64,000 nucleotides of DNA from Litorivicinus sp. (GTDB lineage: Bacteria > Pseudomonadota > Gammaproteobacteria > Pseudomonadales > Litorivicinaceae): positions 1 through 64,000 of the forward strand of contig JAOLBK010000004.1 in the NCBI GenBank assembly GCA_028339155.1, written 5' to 3'. Below are positions 36,517 to 45,855 of this stretch, piece after piece (position 1 is the first letter of the stretch; each line of letters begins with the position of its first letter). Under the pieces are notes generated by a model. The model was not told where the DNA came from. It made no database searches and saw nothing but the letters and a program-made list of their open reading frames with translations. The position numbers and the translations under genes are program-made.

Positions 36517-36552
36517 GAAGGCCAGTAGTAAAAACTACTGGCCTTCTTTTTT
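36517..36552 (+). terminator. Strong intrinsic terminator pointing rightward, without an obvious gene
   Basis: A perfect 13-bp stem (36517-36529 with 36534-36546), an AAAA loop and TTTTTT (36547-36552) make a textbook rho-independent terminator for rightward transcription. Both flanking genes are leftward, and its T-tract touches the nhaA stop codon. The leftward side has no U-tract, so it is not a normal nhaA terminator. It implies an unannotated rightward RNA. Confidence 0.85.
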
Positions 36553-37777
36553 AACGCGAAGGTTTAGCACCCAACAAACAGAATGACCGTTCGGGGAGTG
36601 CCCGTTTTAAAACCATATAACCCAGAATCGCCGAAAGAATAGAGCCAGAAAGAATGCCGAGTCTATCCAAGCCTGCTAGGGGGTTCTCAAATCCTCCAAA
36701 TGCCAGTGAGCCGATAAAGAGCGACATTGTGAACCCAATCCCACACAAAAATCCGACACCAATCAGTTGGCCCCAGTTCACGTTTCTAGGCATTTTGGCA
36801 ATACCCAATTTGATAACGACAAATGACATCGCTAAAACACCGATTGGTTTTCCTACAAATAGACCAAACGCGATGCCCATTGGCACTGCATGTCCGATGA
36901 TACTGAGGCCTTGTTCGCCAATTGCCACACCTGCGTTGGCGAATGCAAATAGCGGTAAAACAACGTAACTAGAAAATCCATGTAGGTCGTGCTCGAGCAT
37001 CACTACTGGTGAACTTGCTTGTTTGGGTATTGTGTAGGGGACGCAAAATCCAAGAACGACACCGGCGAGAGTTGCGTGAACTCCTGATTTTAGAACCGCA
37101 ACCCACATAATAAATCCGACAAGAAGATAAGCGGTTCTCGAAGCCACATTGGATCGATTCATTCCGATCAAAAGGGCGATGGCTGCGCCGGCAATGCCAA
37201 GTGCAGTACCATTTAGCTGCTCGGTGTAAAAGATCGCTATAATTACAATGGCACCCAAATCGTCAGCCACTGCAAGCGTTAGAAGAAATACTTTTAATGG
37301 CACGGGAACGCGCGGCCCAAGTAGCGCTAAAACGCCTACTGCGAAAGCAATGTCAGTGGCAGCGGGTATTGCCCAGCCTGACTGTGCCCCAGGGACATCA
37401 GCCGTAATAACTAAGTAAACGAGAGCCGGCGCAGCCATGCCTCCGACTGCCGCGCCGAGTGGCAGAAGCGCCTGTCGGATATCTGAAAGATGACCCACCA
37501 TGAGTTCGCGTTTGATTTCAAGACCAATCAAAAAGAAAAATATTGCCATGAAGCCGTCGTTAATCCACAGCAGGAAAGGCTTATCAATAACGACGGGCCC
37601 GACGCCTAGAACGACAGGAGTATTAAAGAATTCTTGATAATAACTTGCCGCTGATGAATTCATCATGATCATGGCTAAAACAGCCATCAGAACGAGCAAA
37701 ATTCCTGGCCCAACTTCTGAGTGCAGGACTTTCATGAATTTCTTCAGTGGGCTCAAGCTTTGATTTGGTGAGTCCAT
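36551..37777 (-). CDS. nhaA: Na+/H+ antiporter NhaA
   Basis: 408 residues from the ATG at 37777 with AAGGAG about 12 nt upstream; an in-frame start 48 bp earlier is possible. Twelve membrane segments. The ion-binding aspartates are in LTLAVADDLGAIVIIAIFY near residue 190, and AIPAATDIAFAVGVLALLG is the usual helix IV region. NhaA exchanges one sodium for two protons, fitting a marine or saline habitat. It is divergent from the quinone oxidoreductase. Confidence 0.94.
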   Translation of the reverse strand: MDSPNQSLSPLKKFMKVLHSEVGPGILLVLMAVLAMIMMNSSAASYYQEFFNTPVVLGVGPVVIDKPFLLWINDGFMAIFFFLIGLEIKRELMVGHLSDIRQALLPLGAAVGGMAAPALVYLVITADVPGAQSGWAIPAATDIAFAVGVLALLGPRVPVPLKVFLLTLAVADDLGAIVIIAIFYTEQLNGTALGIAGAAIALLIGMNRSNVASRTAYLLVGFIMWVAVLKSGVHATLAGVVLGFCVPYTIPKQASSPVVMLEHDLHGFSSYVVLPLFAFANAGVAIGEQGLSIIGHAVPMGIAFGLFVGKPIGVLAMSFVVIKLGIAKMPRNVNWGQLIGVGFLCGIGFTMSLFIGSLAFGGFENPLAGLDRLGILSGSILSAILGYMVLKRALPERSFCLLGAKPSR

Positions 37778-37830
37778 ATGCGTCAATGTCTCCTTGAATT
37801 TTATTTTCTGGTTATGGATGCACAAACAAC

Positions 37831-38793
37831 ATGCGCGTTTTGGTTGCTAATAATGCGAAGAGTGAAGCTATCTGGCAAGAGATTCCTGATATTAAAGCTT
37901 CGGATGGTCAAGTAAGGATAGCCGTTGAGGCGGCTGGACTAAATCGTGCGGACCTTTTGCAGATCAAGGGTAAGTATCCAGGAAAGATAGACGGCATGGG
38001 TTTAGGCCTTGAGTGCTCTGGTGTCGTTGATCAGGTTGGGCGCGGAGTGGATAAGGCTTGGTGTGGTCGCAAGGTATGCGCACTCTTGCGTGCGGGCGGT
38101 CTTGCAGACTATGTTGTTTGCTCCCCATCTGTGTTGGTTTCGGTGCCTAATGGTATTGAACTTTCCCTCGCTGCAGGCCTTTGTGAGACATGGTGTACCG
38201 CATTATTCAATTTGTGGGATCAAGCTCGGGTTCGGCCACGAGAGCGTGTACTCATTCATGCAGGCGGCTCAGGCGTGGGCGCGGCTGCGATCCAACTCAC
38301 TCGTTTGCTCGGTGCAATACCCTATGTGACGTGCGGTACAGAGGATAAGTTGGACTATTGTTTGCGGTTAGGTGCTGAGGCCGGAGTACTTAGGACGACT
38401 GATTGGGTCGCTCATTATCAGGGGCTTGGTCTCCAGTTTGATGTTGTTTTGGATCCTGTTGGGGGTGCTTATTTGGATAAAAATTTAAGTGTGGCCGGTG
38501 ATTCGGCTCGGATCGCGTTGATAGGATTGCTGGGTGGTTTGACGGCGGAGGCAAACTTGTTGGAATTCTTGACTAAAAACGTCACCTTGTTTGGACGAAC
38601 GCTACGCACTCAGTCGGATCATGTTAAGAGACGTTTGTTGGCTGAGCTTGAAACCATTGTATGGCCAGCGTTGCAGCGTGGACGAGTGCATCATGCGGTT
38701 GAACAGATATTTACGACTGATGAAGTTTCGATTGCGTATGCTCGAATGCAGGACTCTGATCAGATGGGCAAATCCATCGTTGTTTTAAAGTGA
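37831..38793 (+). CDS. NAD(P)H quinone oxidoreductase, zinc-less MDR family
   Basis: 320 residues. GroES-like N-terminal domain with GLNRADLLQIKGKYP near residue 31 and a Rossmann domain with LIHAGGSGVGAAAIQLTRLLGA near residue 142. It resembles PIG3/QorA-type NADPH quinone oxidoreductases; no structural zinc ligands are seen. The ATG is 8 bp upstream of the gor operon partner, suggesting joint expression in redox defence. Confidence 0.87.
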   Translation: MRVLVANNAKSEAIWQEIPDIKASDGQVRIAVEAAGLNRADLLQIKGKYPGKIDGMGLGLECSGVVDQVGRGVDKAWCGRKVCALLRAGGLADYVVCSPSVLVSVPNGIELSLAAGLCETWCTALFNLWDQARVRPRERVLIHAGGSGVGAAAIQLTRLLGAIPYVTCGTEDKLDYCLRLGAEAGVLRTTDWVAHYQGLGLQFDVVLDPVGGAYLDKNLSVAGDSARIALIGLLGGLTAEANLLEFLTKNVTLFGRTLRTQSDHVKRRLLAELETIVWPALQRGRVHHAVEQIFTTDEVSIAYARMQDSDQMGKSIVVLK

Positions 38794-38800
38794 GAAGCCG

Positions 38801-40159
38801 ATGAGTGATTATGATTTAGTAGTGATTGGAGCGGGCAGTGGAGGTGTTCGTGCAGCGCGAATCGCTGCTGGTTTAGGTGCTCGTGTTGCAATACTTGAGG
38901 ATCGATATCTAGGCGGAACCTGCGTGAACGTCGGTTGTGTTCCTAAGAAACTCTATGTGTATGGCTCAAGCTTTTCCGAGACCTTTTTGGATGCTCGTGG
39001 TTATGGTTGGAAGACACCTGAGGTCGCTTTTGATTGGCCGACTCTGAGGGACAATAAGATCAATGAAATTAAACGCTTAAATGTGGTTTACGACAAGCTT
39101 TTGGTGTCCTCTGGCGCCGAGCTAATTTCTGGTCGTGGAAAAATAATAGATCCCCATCATGTGGCAGTAAATGATCTTATGCTGAGCACAGATCGGATTC
39201 TAGTTGCGACGGGTGGATGGCCGCGAGTACCCGATATTCCGGGTATTGAGCTCACAATGACGAGCAATGAGATTTTTGACTTGGATACGCTACCTAATCG
39301 CATTCTGGTGGTTGGTGGTGGTTATATCGCTGTTGAGTTTGCTGGAATTTTTGCGGGTCTTGGCGTGGAAACGATACTGTCGTATCGAGGTCCTCATATT
39401 TTAAAAGAATTCGATCGAGAAATTGCTGGGCAGTTGGCGGTTGAAATGGAGGCCAGAGGCATCGACGTTCGCTTGGATCATCGATTGCTTGGATTTTCGA
39501 GATCTGATGGCAGAATCCACGTGAAGCACGCTGGTGAGGATGATTTGGACGTTGATGCGGTCCTCATGGCAGTGGGTCGTGTTCCAAACACGCTGGAGCT
39601 CGGTCTTGAGAATACTGACGTGCGAACGCGTTCAGATGGAACGATTCAGGTCTTAAAAAATTTCCAGACAAATGAGCCTTCAATTTATGCAGTGGGTGAT
39701 GTGACGGGAACGATTGCCCTGACACCGGTTGCTTTGGCGGAGGGAATGGCGCTGGCCCATCATTTATTTCAGGACAAGCCAGAAGCTTTAGTGGATTACG
39801 GCTCCATACCAACGACGATTTTCAGTCAACCTAATATAGGAACGATCGGGATGTCAGAAGAAGACGTTCTTGCTGATGGACGCACGGCCAGGGTTTATGT
39901 GAGTCGGTTCAAGCCGATGAAGAATGTACTCAGTGGACGCCAAGAACAGAGTATCTTTAAGCTCATCGTAGATGATCAAAGTGACCGCATTCTTGGATTG
40001 CATATCCTCGCACCTGACGCGGGCGAGATTTTACAGGGTTTTGCCGTTGCGATTAAGGCAGGGGCAACCAAAGCGATTTTTGATTCCACGATCGGTATCC
40101 ATCCAACTTCAGCAGAAGAATTAGTAACCATGCGTGAACCCACTCGTGTTCTCGGCTGA
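38801..40159 (+). CDS. gor: Glutathione-disulfide reductase
   Basis: 452 residues. FAD motif VVIGAGSGGVRAARIAAGLG, redox-active disulfide GGTCVNVGCVPKKL (about residues 39-52), NAD(P) motif VVGGGYIAVEFAGIFAGLG and dimer-interface GIHPTSAEELVTM at the C-terminus. It keeps glutathione reduced. The active-site spacing and VPKKLY fit glutathione reductase rather than dihydrolipoamide dehydrogenase. It overlaps selD by 26 bp. Confidence 0.92.
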   Translation: MSDYDLVVIGAGSGGVRAARIAAGLGARVAILEDRYLGGTCVNVGCVPKKLYVYGSSFSETFLDARGYGWKTPEVAFDWPTLRDNKINEIKRLNVVYDKLLVSSGAELISGRGKIIDPHHVAVNDLMLSTDRILVATGGWPRVPDIPGIELTMTSNEIFDLDTLPNRILVVGGGYIAVEFAGIFAGLGVETILSYRGPHILKEFDREIAGQLAVEMEARGIDVRLDHRLLGFSRSDGRIHVKHAGEDDLDVDAVLMAVGRVPNTLELGLENTDVRTRSDGTIQVLKNFQTNEPSIYAVGDVTGTIALTPVALAEGMALAHHLFQDKPEALVDYGSIPTTIFSQPNIGTIGMSEEDVLADGRTARVYVSRFKPMKNVLSGRQEQSIFKLIVDDQSDRILGLHILAPDAGEILQGFAVAIKAGATKAIFDSTIGIHPTSAEELVTMREPTRVLG

Positions 40160-42239
40160 TTCTGAGAGCCTGCTACAGAAGACATTAATCCTGATTGGTG
40201 CAGGACATGCTCACGTGGCCGTTATTCGCCGATTCGCCATGCGGCCTTTGAAGGGTATTCGTTTGATTATTGTGTCGCCCGAGTCAGTGACGCCTTACTC
40301 GGGAATGTTGCCTGGATTTTTGGCAGGAAATTATGATGAAAGCTCACTATTTCTTGATGTGGCCCAATTGGCGGAGAGAGCGGGTGCATGGTTTATTCGG
40401 GCTGAAATCGAGTCAATTGATGCACAAAAAAAACGAGTCACTGTACGTCGTTTGAAGTCATTGTCGGGTGATGTATTGCCGAGTCTTGGCTATGACTGGG
40501 CATCGATCAACACTGGTGCGGCGCCAAGTAATGCATTTCCATCGACACATCGATCTCTTTTTTATATTAAACCAATTACTGCATTACTTTCTCAACTTAA
40601 TGTAATTGATCAGAATATGTCATCTGGAACTGGGAATGGCCTGGTTATTGTGGGTGGTGGTGCGGCTGGAATAGAACTGGCTTTTTCATTTCGAGCTCGA
40701 TACGGAACGAAGCCATCGATAAGGCTGGTAACGAGAGGCCGTTTTGAAATGGATGCAGCGCTGTCGTCAGCAGCGGATTCGATTCGGAGAAGTTTGCGCA
40801 GCCGCAGGATCGAAATTGAAGAGGGTGCCATTGTTGCTTCCGCAGAGCCTAGACGGATTCGTTATGACGATGGTCGTTCTTGTGAGGCGGATGTGGTTGT
40901 GGTGACAACGCCAGTTGCGGCGCCTGGCTGGCTTAGCCAGAGCGAACTGCCGTTATCCAAAGATGGATTCTTGCTTGTGGACCGATACTTGAATGTGCCT
41001 GGTTGTGATGGGTTGTTTGCGGCCGGCGATTTGGTGGAAATGTCGGATCCCAAGCCGCGGTCGGGTGTAATGGCGGTCAGAGCGGGTCAATACCTGGCCA
41101 AAGCACTTGTGAATCGTATTGAGAGCCGAACGGTGAGTCCATTTATTGCTCAATGTAAGTGGCTGATGATTTTAAATCGGGGTGATGAGACTGGCATTGC
41201 GATTAAGGGTCGCTGGCATGCCGAAGGACGATGGGTATTTTGGCTGAAAGACTGGATTGATCAGCGATTTATGAAGCGTTTCCAGATGTCACAATTGATG
41301 ACGGATCAGCCAATGCGCTGTGAGGGTTGTGCAAGTAAACTCCCTGGTGGTGTGTTGAGACAAGTGTTTGGAACACGGTTTGAGGATGCCGTCATTGATC
41401 AACTTCCCAATGGGAATCGTTTGCGGACGCTGGATGGTCTGACTTATTTGTTGAAAGATCCTCATCTTATGGGTCTTTTGGCGATGAGGCACAGTGTTTC
41501 TGATATTTGGGCAATGGGTGGCAAACCGGTTTCGGCGCTGACTATGGTTGGTGTCAATCGAACGGGGAACAGCGATTTGGAGGCGGAAGAATTTACCCAG
41601 GTCGTGAAAGGTCTTGAGCATGGTGCGGAGCGTTATGGTGTGCAACTCAGAGGTGGCCATAGTTTGGCACTGGAACAAGCGGTGGTTGCGGTGTCAGTGG
41701 AGGGATTGGTTGAGAAATCCTTGCCAAAGCAGGGGGCTAAATCAGGTGACGTGTTTGTGCTTAGTGGACCGTTAGGTAGTGGCTTACTAATGGCAGGCTT
41801 TCAGATGGGATTGGTCTCTGGTGCTGAACTGGACAAATGGATCGTCTTGGCATTGGAATCACTACAAGATGCCTCAGAGCATGCGGTCAGGCTTGGCGCG
41901 CATGCGATGACTGACGTAACAGGGTTTGGATTGGCGGGTCATCTTGCAGAAATGCTAGGAGATGGGGCAACGTTTGAGTGGTCTAGCACCATTCCAGCAT
42001 TTTCGGGTGTTGAGTCATTGGTTGCAAGTGGCGTTGAATCGACTCAGGCGCCCCCTAATCGAGTCTACGCAGGATTACTTGGTGGCAACGCACCTTCAGC
42101 GATTGTGTTTGATCCACAGACCGCTGGGCCCTTGCTTGTAGCACTTTCAGAAGAGGATTCGATTGAATTATTGTCAGCCTGGCGAAAGATAGGTCTTTCA
42201 CCGGCGGTTATTGGACGACTAACCACCAAAACGTCGTAA
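40134..42239 (+). CDS. selD: Fusion of NDH-2-like flavoprotein and selenide, water dikinase
   Basis: 701 residues from a GTG at 40134. Residues about 15-370 form an FAD pyridine nucleotide oxidoreductase (LILIGAGHAHVAVIRRFAMR; VIVGGGAAGIELAFSF; ending GLFAAGDLVEM). The C-terminal half is SelD: the catalytic Cys/Lys motif CEGCASKLPGG (C396, C399, K402), then MRHSVSDIWAMGGKP, RGGHSL and MTDVTGFGLAGHLAEML. SelD makes selenophosphate; the fused flavoprotein may help reduce selenium. With selU downstream, selenium is probably used for tRNA selenouridine. It uses cysteine, not selenocysteine, in the active site. Confidence 0.92.
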   Translation: MNPLVFSADSESLLQKTLILIGAGHAHVAVIRRFAMRPLKGIRLIIVSPESVTPYSGMLPGFLAGNYDESSLFLDVAQLAERAGAWFIRAEIESIDAQKKRVTVRRLKSLSGDVLPSLGYDWASINTGAAPSNAFPSTHRSLFYIKPITALLSQLNVIDQNMSSGTGNGLVIVGGGAAGIELAFSFRARYGTKPSIRLVTRGRFEMDAALSSAADSIRRSLRSRRIEIEEGAIVASAEPRRIRYDDGRSCEADVVVVTTPVAAPGWLSQSELPLSKDGFLLVDRYLNVPGCDGLFAAGDLVEMSDPKPRSGVMAVRAGQYLAKALVNRIESRTVSPFIAQCKWLMILNRGDETGIAIKGRWHAEGRWVFWLKDWIDQRFMKRFQMSQLMTDQPMRCEGCASKLPGGVLRQVFGTRFEDAVIDQLPNGNRLRTLDGLTYLLKDPHLMGLLAMRHSVSDIWAMGGKPVSALTMVGVNRTGNSDLEAEEFTQVVKGLEHGAERYGVQLRGGHSLALEQAVVAVSVEGLVEKSLPKQGAKSGDVFVLSGPLGSGLLMAGFQMGLVSGAELDKWIVLALESLQDASEHAVRLGAHAMTDVTGFGLAGHLAEMLGDGATFEWSSTIPAFSGVESLVASGVESTQAPPNRVYAGLLGGNAPSAIVFDPQTAGPLLVALSEEDSIELLSAWRKIGLSPAVIGRLTTKTS

Positions 42240-42294
42240 AGACATTCGAAGAAAAATCATTCAGATTGACTGGGTATCAGCGAAAGGATGAGTG

Positions 42295-44163
42295 ATGGAC
42301 TACCAAAGTGAATATGATCGATCGATCAATGATCCGCAGGGATTTTGGCTTGAGAAATCGGCTTTGATTGATTGGTCTCAAGCACCGCGCGTTGGCTTGG
42401 CAAATGACATTAATGGGATCGAACGTTGGTTTCCTGATGGCACCCTCAATACGTGCTACAACGCGGTTGATCGTCACGTGGACGCAGGTGCTGGTGATCG
42501 GATAGCAGTGTACTTTGATTCACCCGTTACGGGATCCAAAGAGTCGATCAGTTATCGTCAGCTACAAGACCGCGTTTCTAAATTCGCTGGGGTCCTGGCG
42601 GCGCTTGGTGTGACGACCGGCGATCGGGTTGTGATTTACATGCCGATGGTTCCAGAAGCGCTGATTGCAATGCTCGCGTCGGCACGAATTGGCGCGATTC
42701 ATTCGGTTGTTTTTGGCGGGTTTGCAGCCAGTGAGTTGGCAGTACGCCTAACAGATGCAACGCCGAAAGTGATTGTGACTGCGACCTGTGGAATTGAAGT
42801 CGCAAGAGTGATTGAGTACATGCCGCTGGTGAATGAGGCTATCGAAATGGCCTCTCATCAGCCGGAGTCTGTTGTTGTCTTGGAACGGCCTCAGGCTGAT
42901 TATCAGCTCATCGCTGGGCGCGACTACAGTTATGTCGATTTGATGGGCTCTGTCAACTCGATTGGATGTGTTCCAGTCAGTGCAACACACCCCCTTTACA
43001 TTCTTTATACCTCAGGAACCACCGGCAAGCCAAAAGGGGTAGTCAGGGACAATGGTGGGCACGCGGTCGCGATGGCCTATTCAATGCAGGCAGTGTACGA
43101 CATGAAGCCTGGCGAAGTATTTTGGGCCGCAAGTGATGTTGGTTGGGTGGTTGGTCATTCTTACATTGTATATGCACCTTTGTTATTCGGTTGCACGACT
43201 GTTCTTTATGAAGGAAAGCCCGTAAGAACACCTGACGCAGGGGCATTTTGGCGTGTTATTGAAGAGTACAAAGTTAAAGTCATCTTTTCTGCGCCAACCG
43301 CCTTCAGAGCGATCCGTAAAGAAGATCCTGATAATGAGCATTATAAAAAATATGATACGAGTTCGCTTGAAGCCCTCTACTTGGCCGGAGAGCGACTCGA
43401 TCCGCCAACGTATTACTGGCTGAATGAGCTTACTCAACTGCCTGTTATTGATCATTGGTGGCAAACCGAAACAGGTTGGGCAATCGCATCCGACCCAAGA
43501 GGCATTGAGTCCTTTCCTCCAAAGGCCGGTTCGGCGACCAGACCAAGTCCTGGATTCTGTGTCGAAATTTTTGACCCCAATGGCAACCCGGTTTCGGTAG
43601 GAGAGCAGGGCAGTGTGGTCATCAAGCGTCCATTGCCACCGTCATGTTTAACGACGATCTGGGGCAATCATGCCCGTTGTGAAGAGTCCTATTTCAACAC
43701 CTACGAGGGTTACTACTTAACAGGCGATGGTGGTTTTATTGATACCGATGGCTACATCTTTATTATGGGACGAATGGATGATGTCATTAATGTCGCCGGT
43801 CATCGATTGTCTACAGGTGAAATGGAAGAGGTATTGGCCGGCCATCACTCGGTTGCTGAGTGCGCCGTTATTGGTGTGTCTGACGAACTGAAGGGCCAGT
43901 TACCAGTTGGTTTAGTTGTTCTCAAGGATGGCATCACATCGTCTCAAGAGTCGGTTGAAAGCGAATTGATTGGCGCCATTAGAAACAGAGTTGGGGCATT
44001 AGCTTGTTTTAATAAAGCATTGATTGTAAAGCGATTACCTAAGACCCGCTCAGGTAAAATTTTGAGAGGGACCCTTCGAAAAATTGCTGATGGCGAACCG
44101 TATTCAATGCCATCTACGATTGAAGATCCGGCAGTGTTAGCTGAGATTGAGCAGCACTTCTGA
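42295..44163 (+). CDS. prpE: Propionyl-CoA synthetase (acetyl-CoA synthetase family)
   Basis: 622 residues from the ATG at 42295 with AAGGA upstream. Adenylate-forming motif LYTSGTTGKPKGVVRDNGGH near residue 236, DVGWVVGHSYIVYAPL, WWQTETGWAI and the C-terminal regulatory lysine motif KTRSGKILRGTLR near residue 585. The VRDNGGHAVA segment and length fit PrpE better than Acs. It activates propionate or another short acid to acyl-CoA in the cytosol. It lies between selD and selU, with no propionate genes around it. Confidence 0.9.
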   Translation: MDYQSEYDRSINDPQGFWLEKSALIDWSQAPRVGLANDINGIERWFPDGTLNTCYNAVDRHVDAGAGDRIAVYFDSPVTGSKESISYRQLQDRVSKFAGVLAALGVTTGDRVVIYMPMVPEALIAMLASARIGAIHSVVFGGFAASELAVRLTDATPKVIVTATCGIEVARVIEYMPLVNEAIEMASHQPESVVVLERPQADYQLIAGRDYSYVDLMGSVNSIGCVPVSATHPLYILYTSGTTGKPKGVVRDNGGHAVAMAYSMQAVYDMKPGEVFWAASDVGWVVGHSYIVYAPLLFGCTTVLYEGKPVRTPDAGAFWRVIEEYKVKVIFSAPTAFRAIRKEDPDNEHYKKYDTSSLEALYLAGERLDPPTYYWLNELTQLPVIDHWWQTETGWAIASDPRGIESFPPKAGSATRPSPGFCVEIFDPNGNPVSVGEQGSVVIKRPLPPSCLTTIWGNHARCEESYFNTYEGYYLTGDGGFIDTDGYIFIMGRMDDVINVAGHRLSTGEMEEVLAGHHSVAECAVIGVSDELKGQLPVGLVVLKDGITSSQESVESELIGAIRNRVGALACFNKALIVKRLPKTRSGKILRGTLRKIADGEPYSMPSTIEDPAVLAEIEQHF

Positions 44164-44173
44164 TGTGAATGAT

Positions 44174-45232
44174 TTATTCAGGTGTTTTTGTTTTGACAGA
44201 AAAGTTCTTCAGTAAGTCGGGTGGCAGTACACCTGGCTGATCCAAGTGGTATGTGCCTGCAACAATAAATCGCTTTTGTGAGTGGGCGTAAGCCGAATCA
44301 TAGTGAGTCAGTAATAAACTCTCACTCAAGGTCTGCCATTGCCCACTCTCAATCATGTCGAGCCATTGACGGACCTGTGCTGAGTTTTGACGAAATCCGA
44401 GTTTTTGTATTAATTCAGCAGTCTCTTCCGGACGATCAATCAGGTGTAGATAGTCGTTCATTAAAAAAGTGGCCCGAGCATCGCGATCACAGGTCAGACC
44501 GAGCGCCGGGGATGCCATTAATTGCTTAAATAATCCGTTTGGGATGTGGAGATCACCGATCTTGGCCGATTCCGATTCAACCCAGATTGGACGGTTAGGA
44601 TCGAGTTCGCGCAGCGCGTTCAAAAGTTCCGATTCAAAGAACTTTTGCGAGGGCTGTGGCGTGTCAGGATTTTTGCCAAGAATTGAGCCTCTGTGATTCG
44701 CCAAACCCTCAAGATCAATCACTTGATGCCCATCATCGGCTAATTGGTTCAGGATACGGGTCTTCCCGCACCCGGTTGGTCCCGCAAGAATGTGGAAGCT
44801 GTAATGATCCACCTGACAGTTAAGAGTGGTCTGAACTGACTTTCGATAAGCTTTGTAGCCGCCCTGAATCAGGCTTACCGGCCAGCCTATTTCATTCATT
44901 ACTAGTGCAAGCGCTCGTGATCGTTGACCACCTCGCCAGCAGTACACAAGTGGTTCCCAATCTTTTGGTTGGTCGCTGAGTGTGTGGAGGTGATTGGAAA
45001 TATTGATGGAGATGAGTGCGGCGCCACGTTTCTTCGCGGTAAAGGGATCCACTTGCTTGTAGAGCGTTCCAATCTCTGCACGCTCGGCATCACTCAGCAC
45101 CGGAAGATTGATTGCTCCGGGAATGTGATCCTCTAGAAATTCTAATGGCGAGCGCACATCAATAATCGTGTGGTAAGAATTAAGGTTGTCGATTACTTGA
45201 TCGATTGGCTTGATTGGAATCTGTCGTTGCAT
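44174..45232 (-). CDS. selU: tRNA 2-selenouridine synthase
   Basis: 352 residues. N-terminal rhodanese domain (IIDVRSPLEFLEDHIPGAIN; catalytic C98 in YCWRGGQRS) and a C-terminal P-loop domain (LAGPTGCGKTRIL near residue 149). SelU (MnmH) replaces sulfur with selenium at the wobble 2-thiouridine of Lys, Glu and Gln tRNAs through a geranylated intermediate, using selenophosphate from SelD. Its start codon nearly touches the tRNA-Thr promoter. It converges on prpE with a 10-bp gap. Confidence 0.93.
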   Translation of the reverse strand: MQRQIPIKPIDQVIDNLNSYHTIIDVRSPLEFLEDHIPGAINLPVLSDAERAEIGTLYKQVDPFTAKKRGAALISINISNHLHTLSDQPKDWEPLVYCWRGGQRSRALALVMNEIGWPVSLIQGGYKAYRKSVQTTLNCQVDHYSFHILAGPTGCGKTRILNQLADDGHQVIDLEGLANHRGSILGKNPDTPQPSQKFFESELLNALRELDPNRPIWVESESAKIGDLHIPNGLFKQLMASPALGLTCDRDARATFLMNDYLHLIDRPEETAELIQKLGFRQNSAQVRQWLDMIESGQWQTLSESLLLTHYDSAYAHSQKRFIVAGTYHLDQPGVLPPDLLKNFSVKTKTPE

Positions 45233-45233
45233 G

Positions 45234-45262
45234 TTGACTTGGTGCGTTTGGGCCTGAATAAT
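45234..45262 (+). promoter_or_regulatory. Strong promoter of tRNA-Thr with GC-rich discriminator
   Basis: TTGACT (45234-45239) and AATAAT (45257-45262) are separated by 17 bp; CCCGCTCC follows, the GC-rich discriminator usual for stable-RNA promoters under stringent control. It lies 12 bp upstream of the tRNA and its -35 element is next to the selU start codon on the other strand. Confidence 0.8.
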
Positions 45263-45273
45263 CCCGCTCCGAC

Positions 45274-45349
45274 GCAGGTGTGGCTCAGTTGGTAGAGCAC
45301 CCCCTTGGTAAGGGGGAGGTCGCGAGTTCGAGTCTCGCCACTTGCACCA
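45274..45349 (+). tRNA. tRNA-Thr, anticodon GGU
   Basis: 76 nt with a complete cloverleaf: acceptor GCAGGTG/CACTTGC (one G-U), D stem GCTC/GAGC, anticodon stem CCCCC/GGGGG around TTGGTAA (anticodon GGT), T stem GCGAG/CTCGC around TTCGAGT, discriminator A and encoded CCA. It reads threonine ACC and ACU codons. Confidence 0.97.
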
Positions 45350-45855
45350 TCTTTAAAGCACTGATTATTCGAGAATTAGCGCAGCATTTCGCTCCTTGTG
45401 AGTATCGAATATTAAGGCGGGAAATCCCAGTGCTAACCTTGAATCTGCAATGCAAGCAGAACAGATTTTAGCATCATTTGTAGTGTTTGAATTGCATATA
45501 AGGCTAATCACTAGATTAGTCATGTCGTGGCTGCCAAATATAACAATACCCATAGAAGTCTCTCGATTAGTTTGTGCTGATAGGTCTGTTGTTTGCACCG
45601 TGTGCTCGGTAGAGGCGCTTGATTGGCGTTTTGCGATGCGAGGTCTCGGAATTCCGAGACCTCAGTAAGCTGTCCGGGTGAGAGAGGAAACTACGGTATA
45701 AAGCGCTACTGCTATGCCCATGACATCGAGACCAGAAAAAGCCTGTTAACTTATCTGTTCGTTCATGATGTGAAAGTCCACGTATGCGAAAATATTTCCG
45801 TTAGGAAGATCGAAGACCTTATGAGTGTCTATCACTTTATCGAAGGGAGCACGTT
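45350..45855. other. Gene-poor stretch downstream of tRNA-Thr
   Basis: About 500 bp with only short frames of no recognisable family. It contains a perfect 24-bp palindrome at 45640-45663. No copy of the tRNA 3' end and no integrase fragment were found by eye, so there is no proof of an integrated element. Confidence 0.5.
45640..45663. repeat. Perfect 24-bp palindrome
   Basis: Both strands read the same over 24 bases centred on GGAATTCC, with arms beginning GAGGTCTC. No T-tract follows and no loop is present, so it is unlikely to be a terminator. It may be a protein binding site or cruciform. Confidence 0.75.

Noticed and set aside
41289-41678. 129-codon leftward frame
   Set aside because: Lies fully antisense within the conserved SelD domain and shows no coding motif.
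45280-45471. 63-codon rightward frame
   Set aside because: It runs through the tRNA-Thr cloverleaf and has no motif; it is a by-product of the tRNA sequence.
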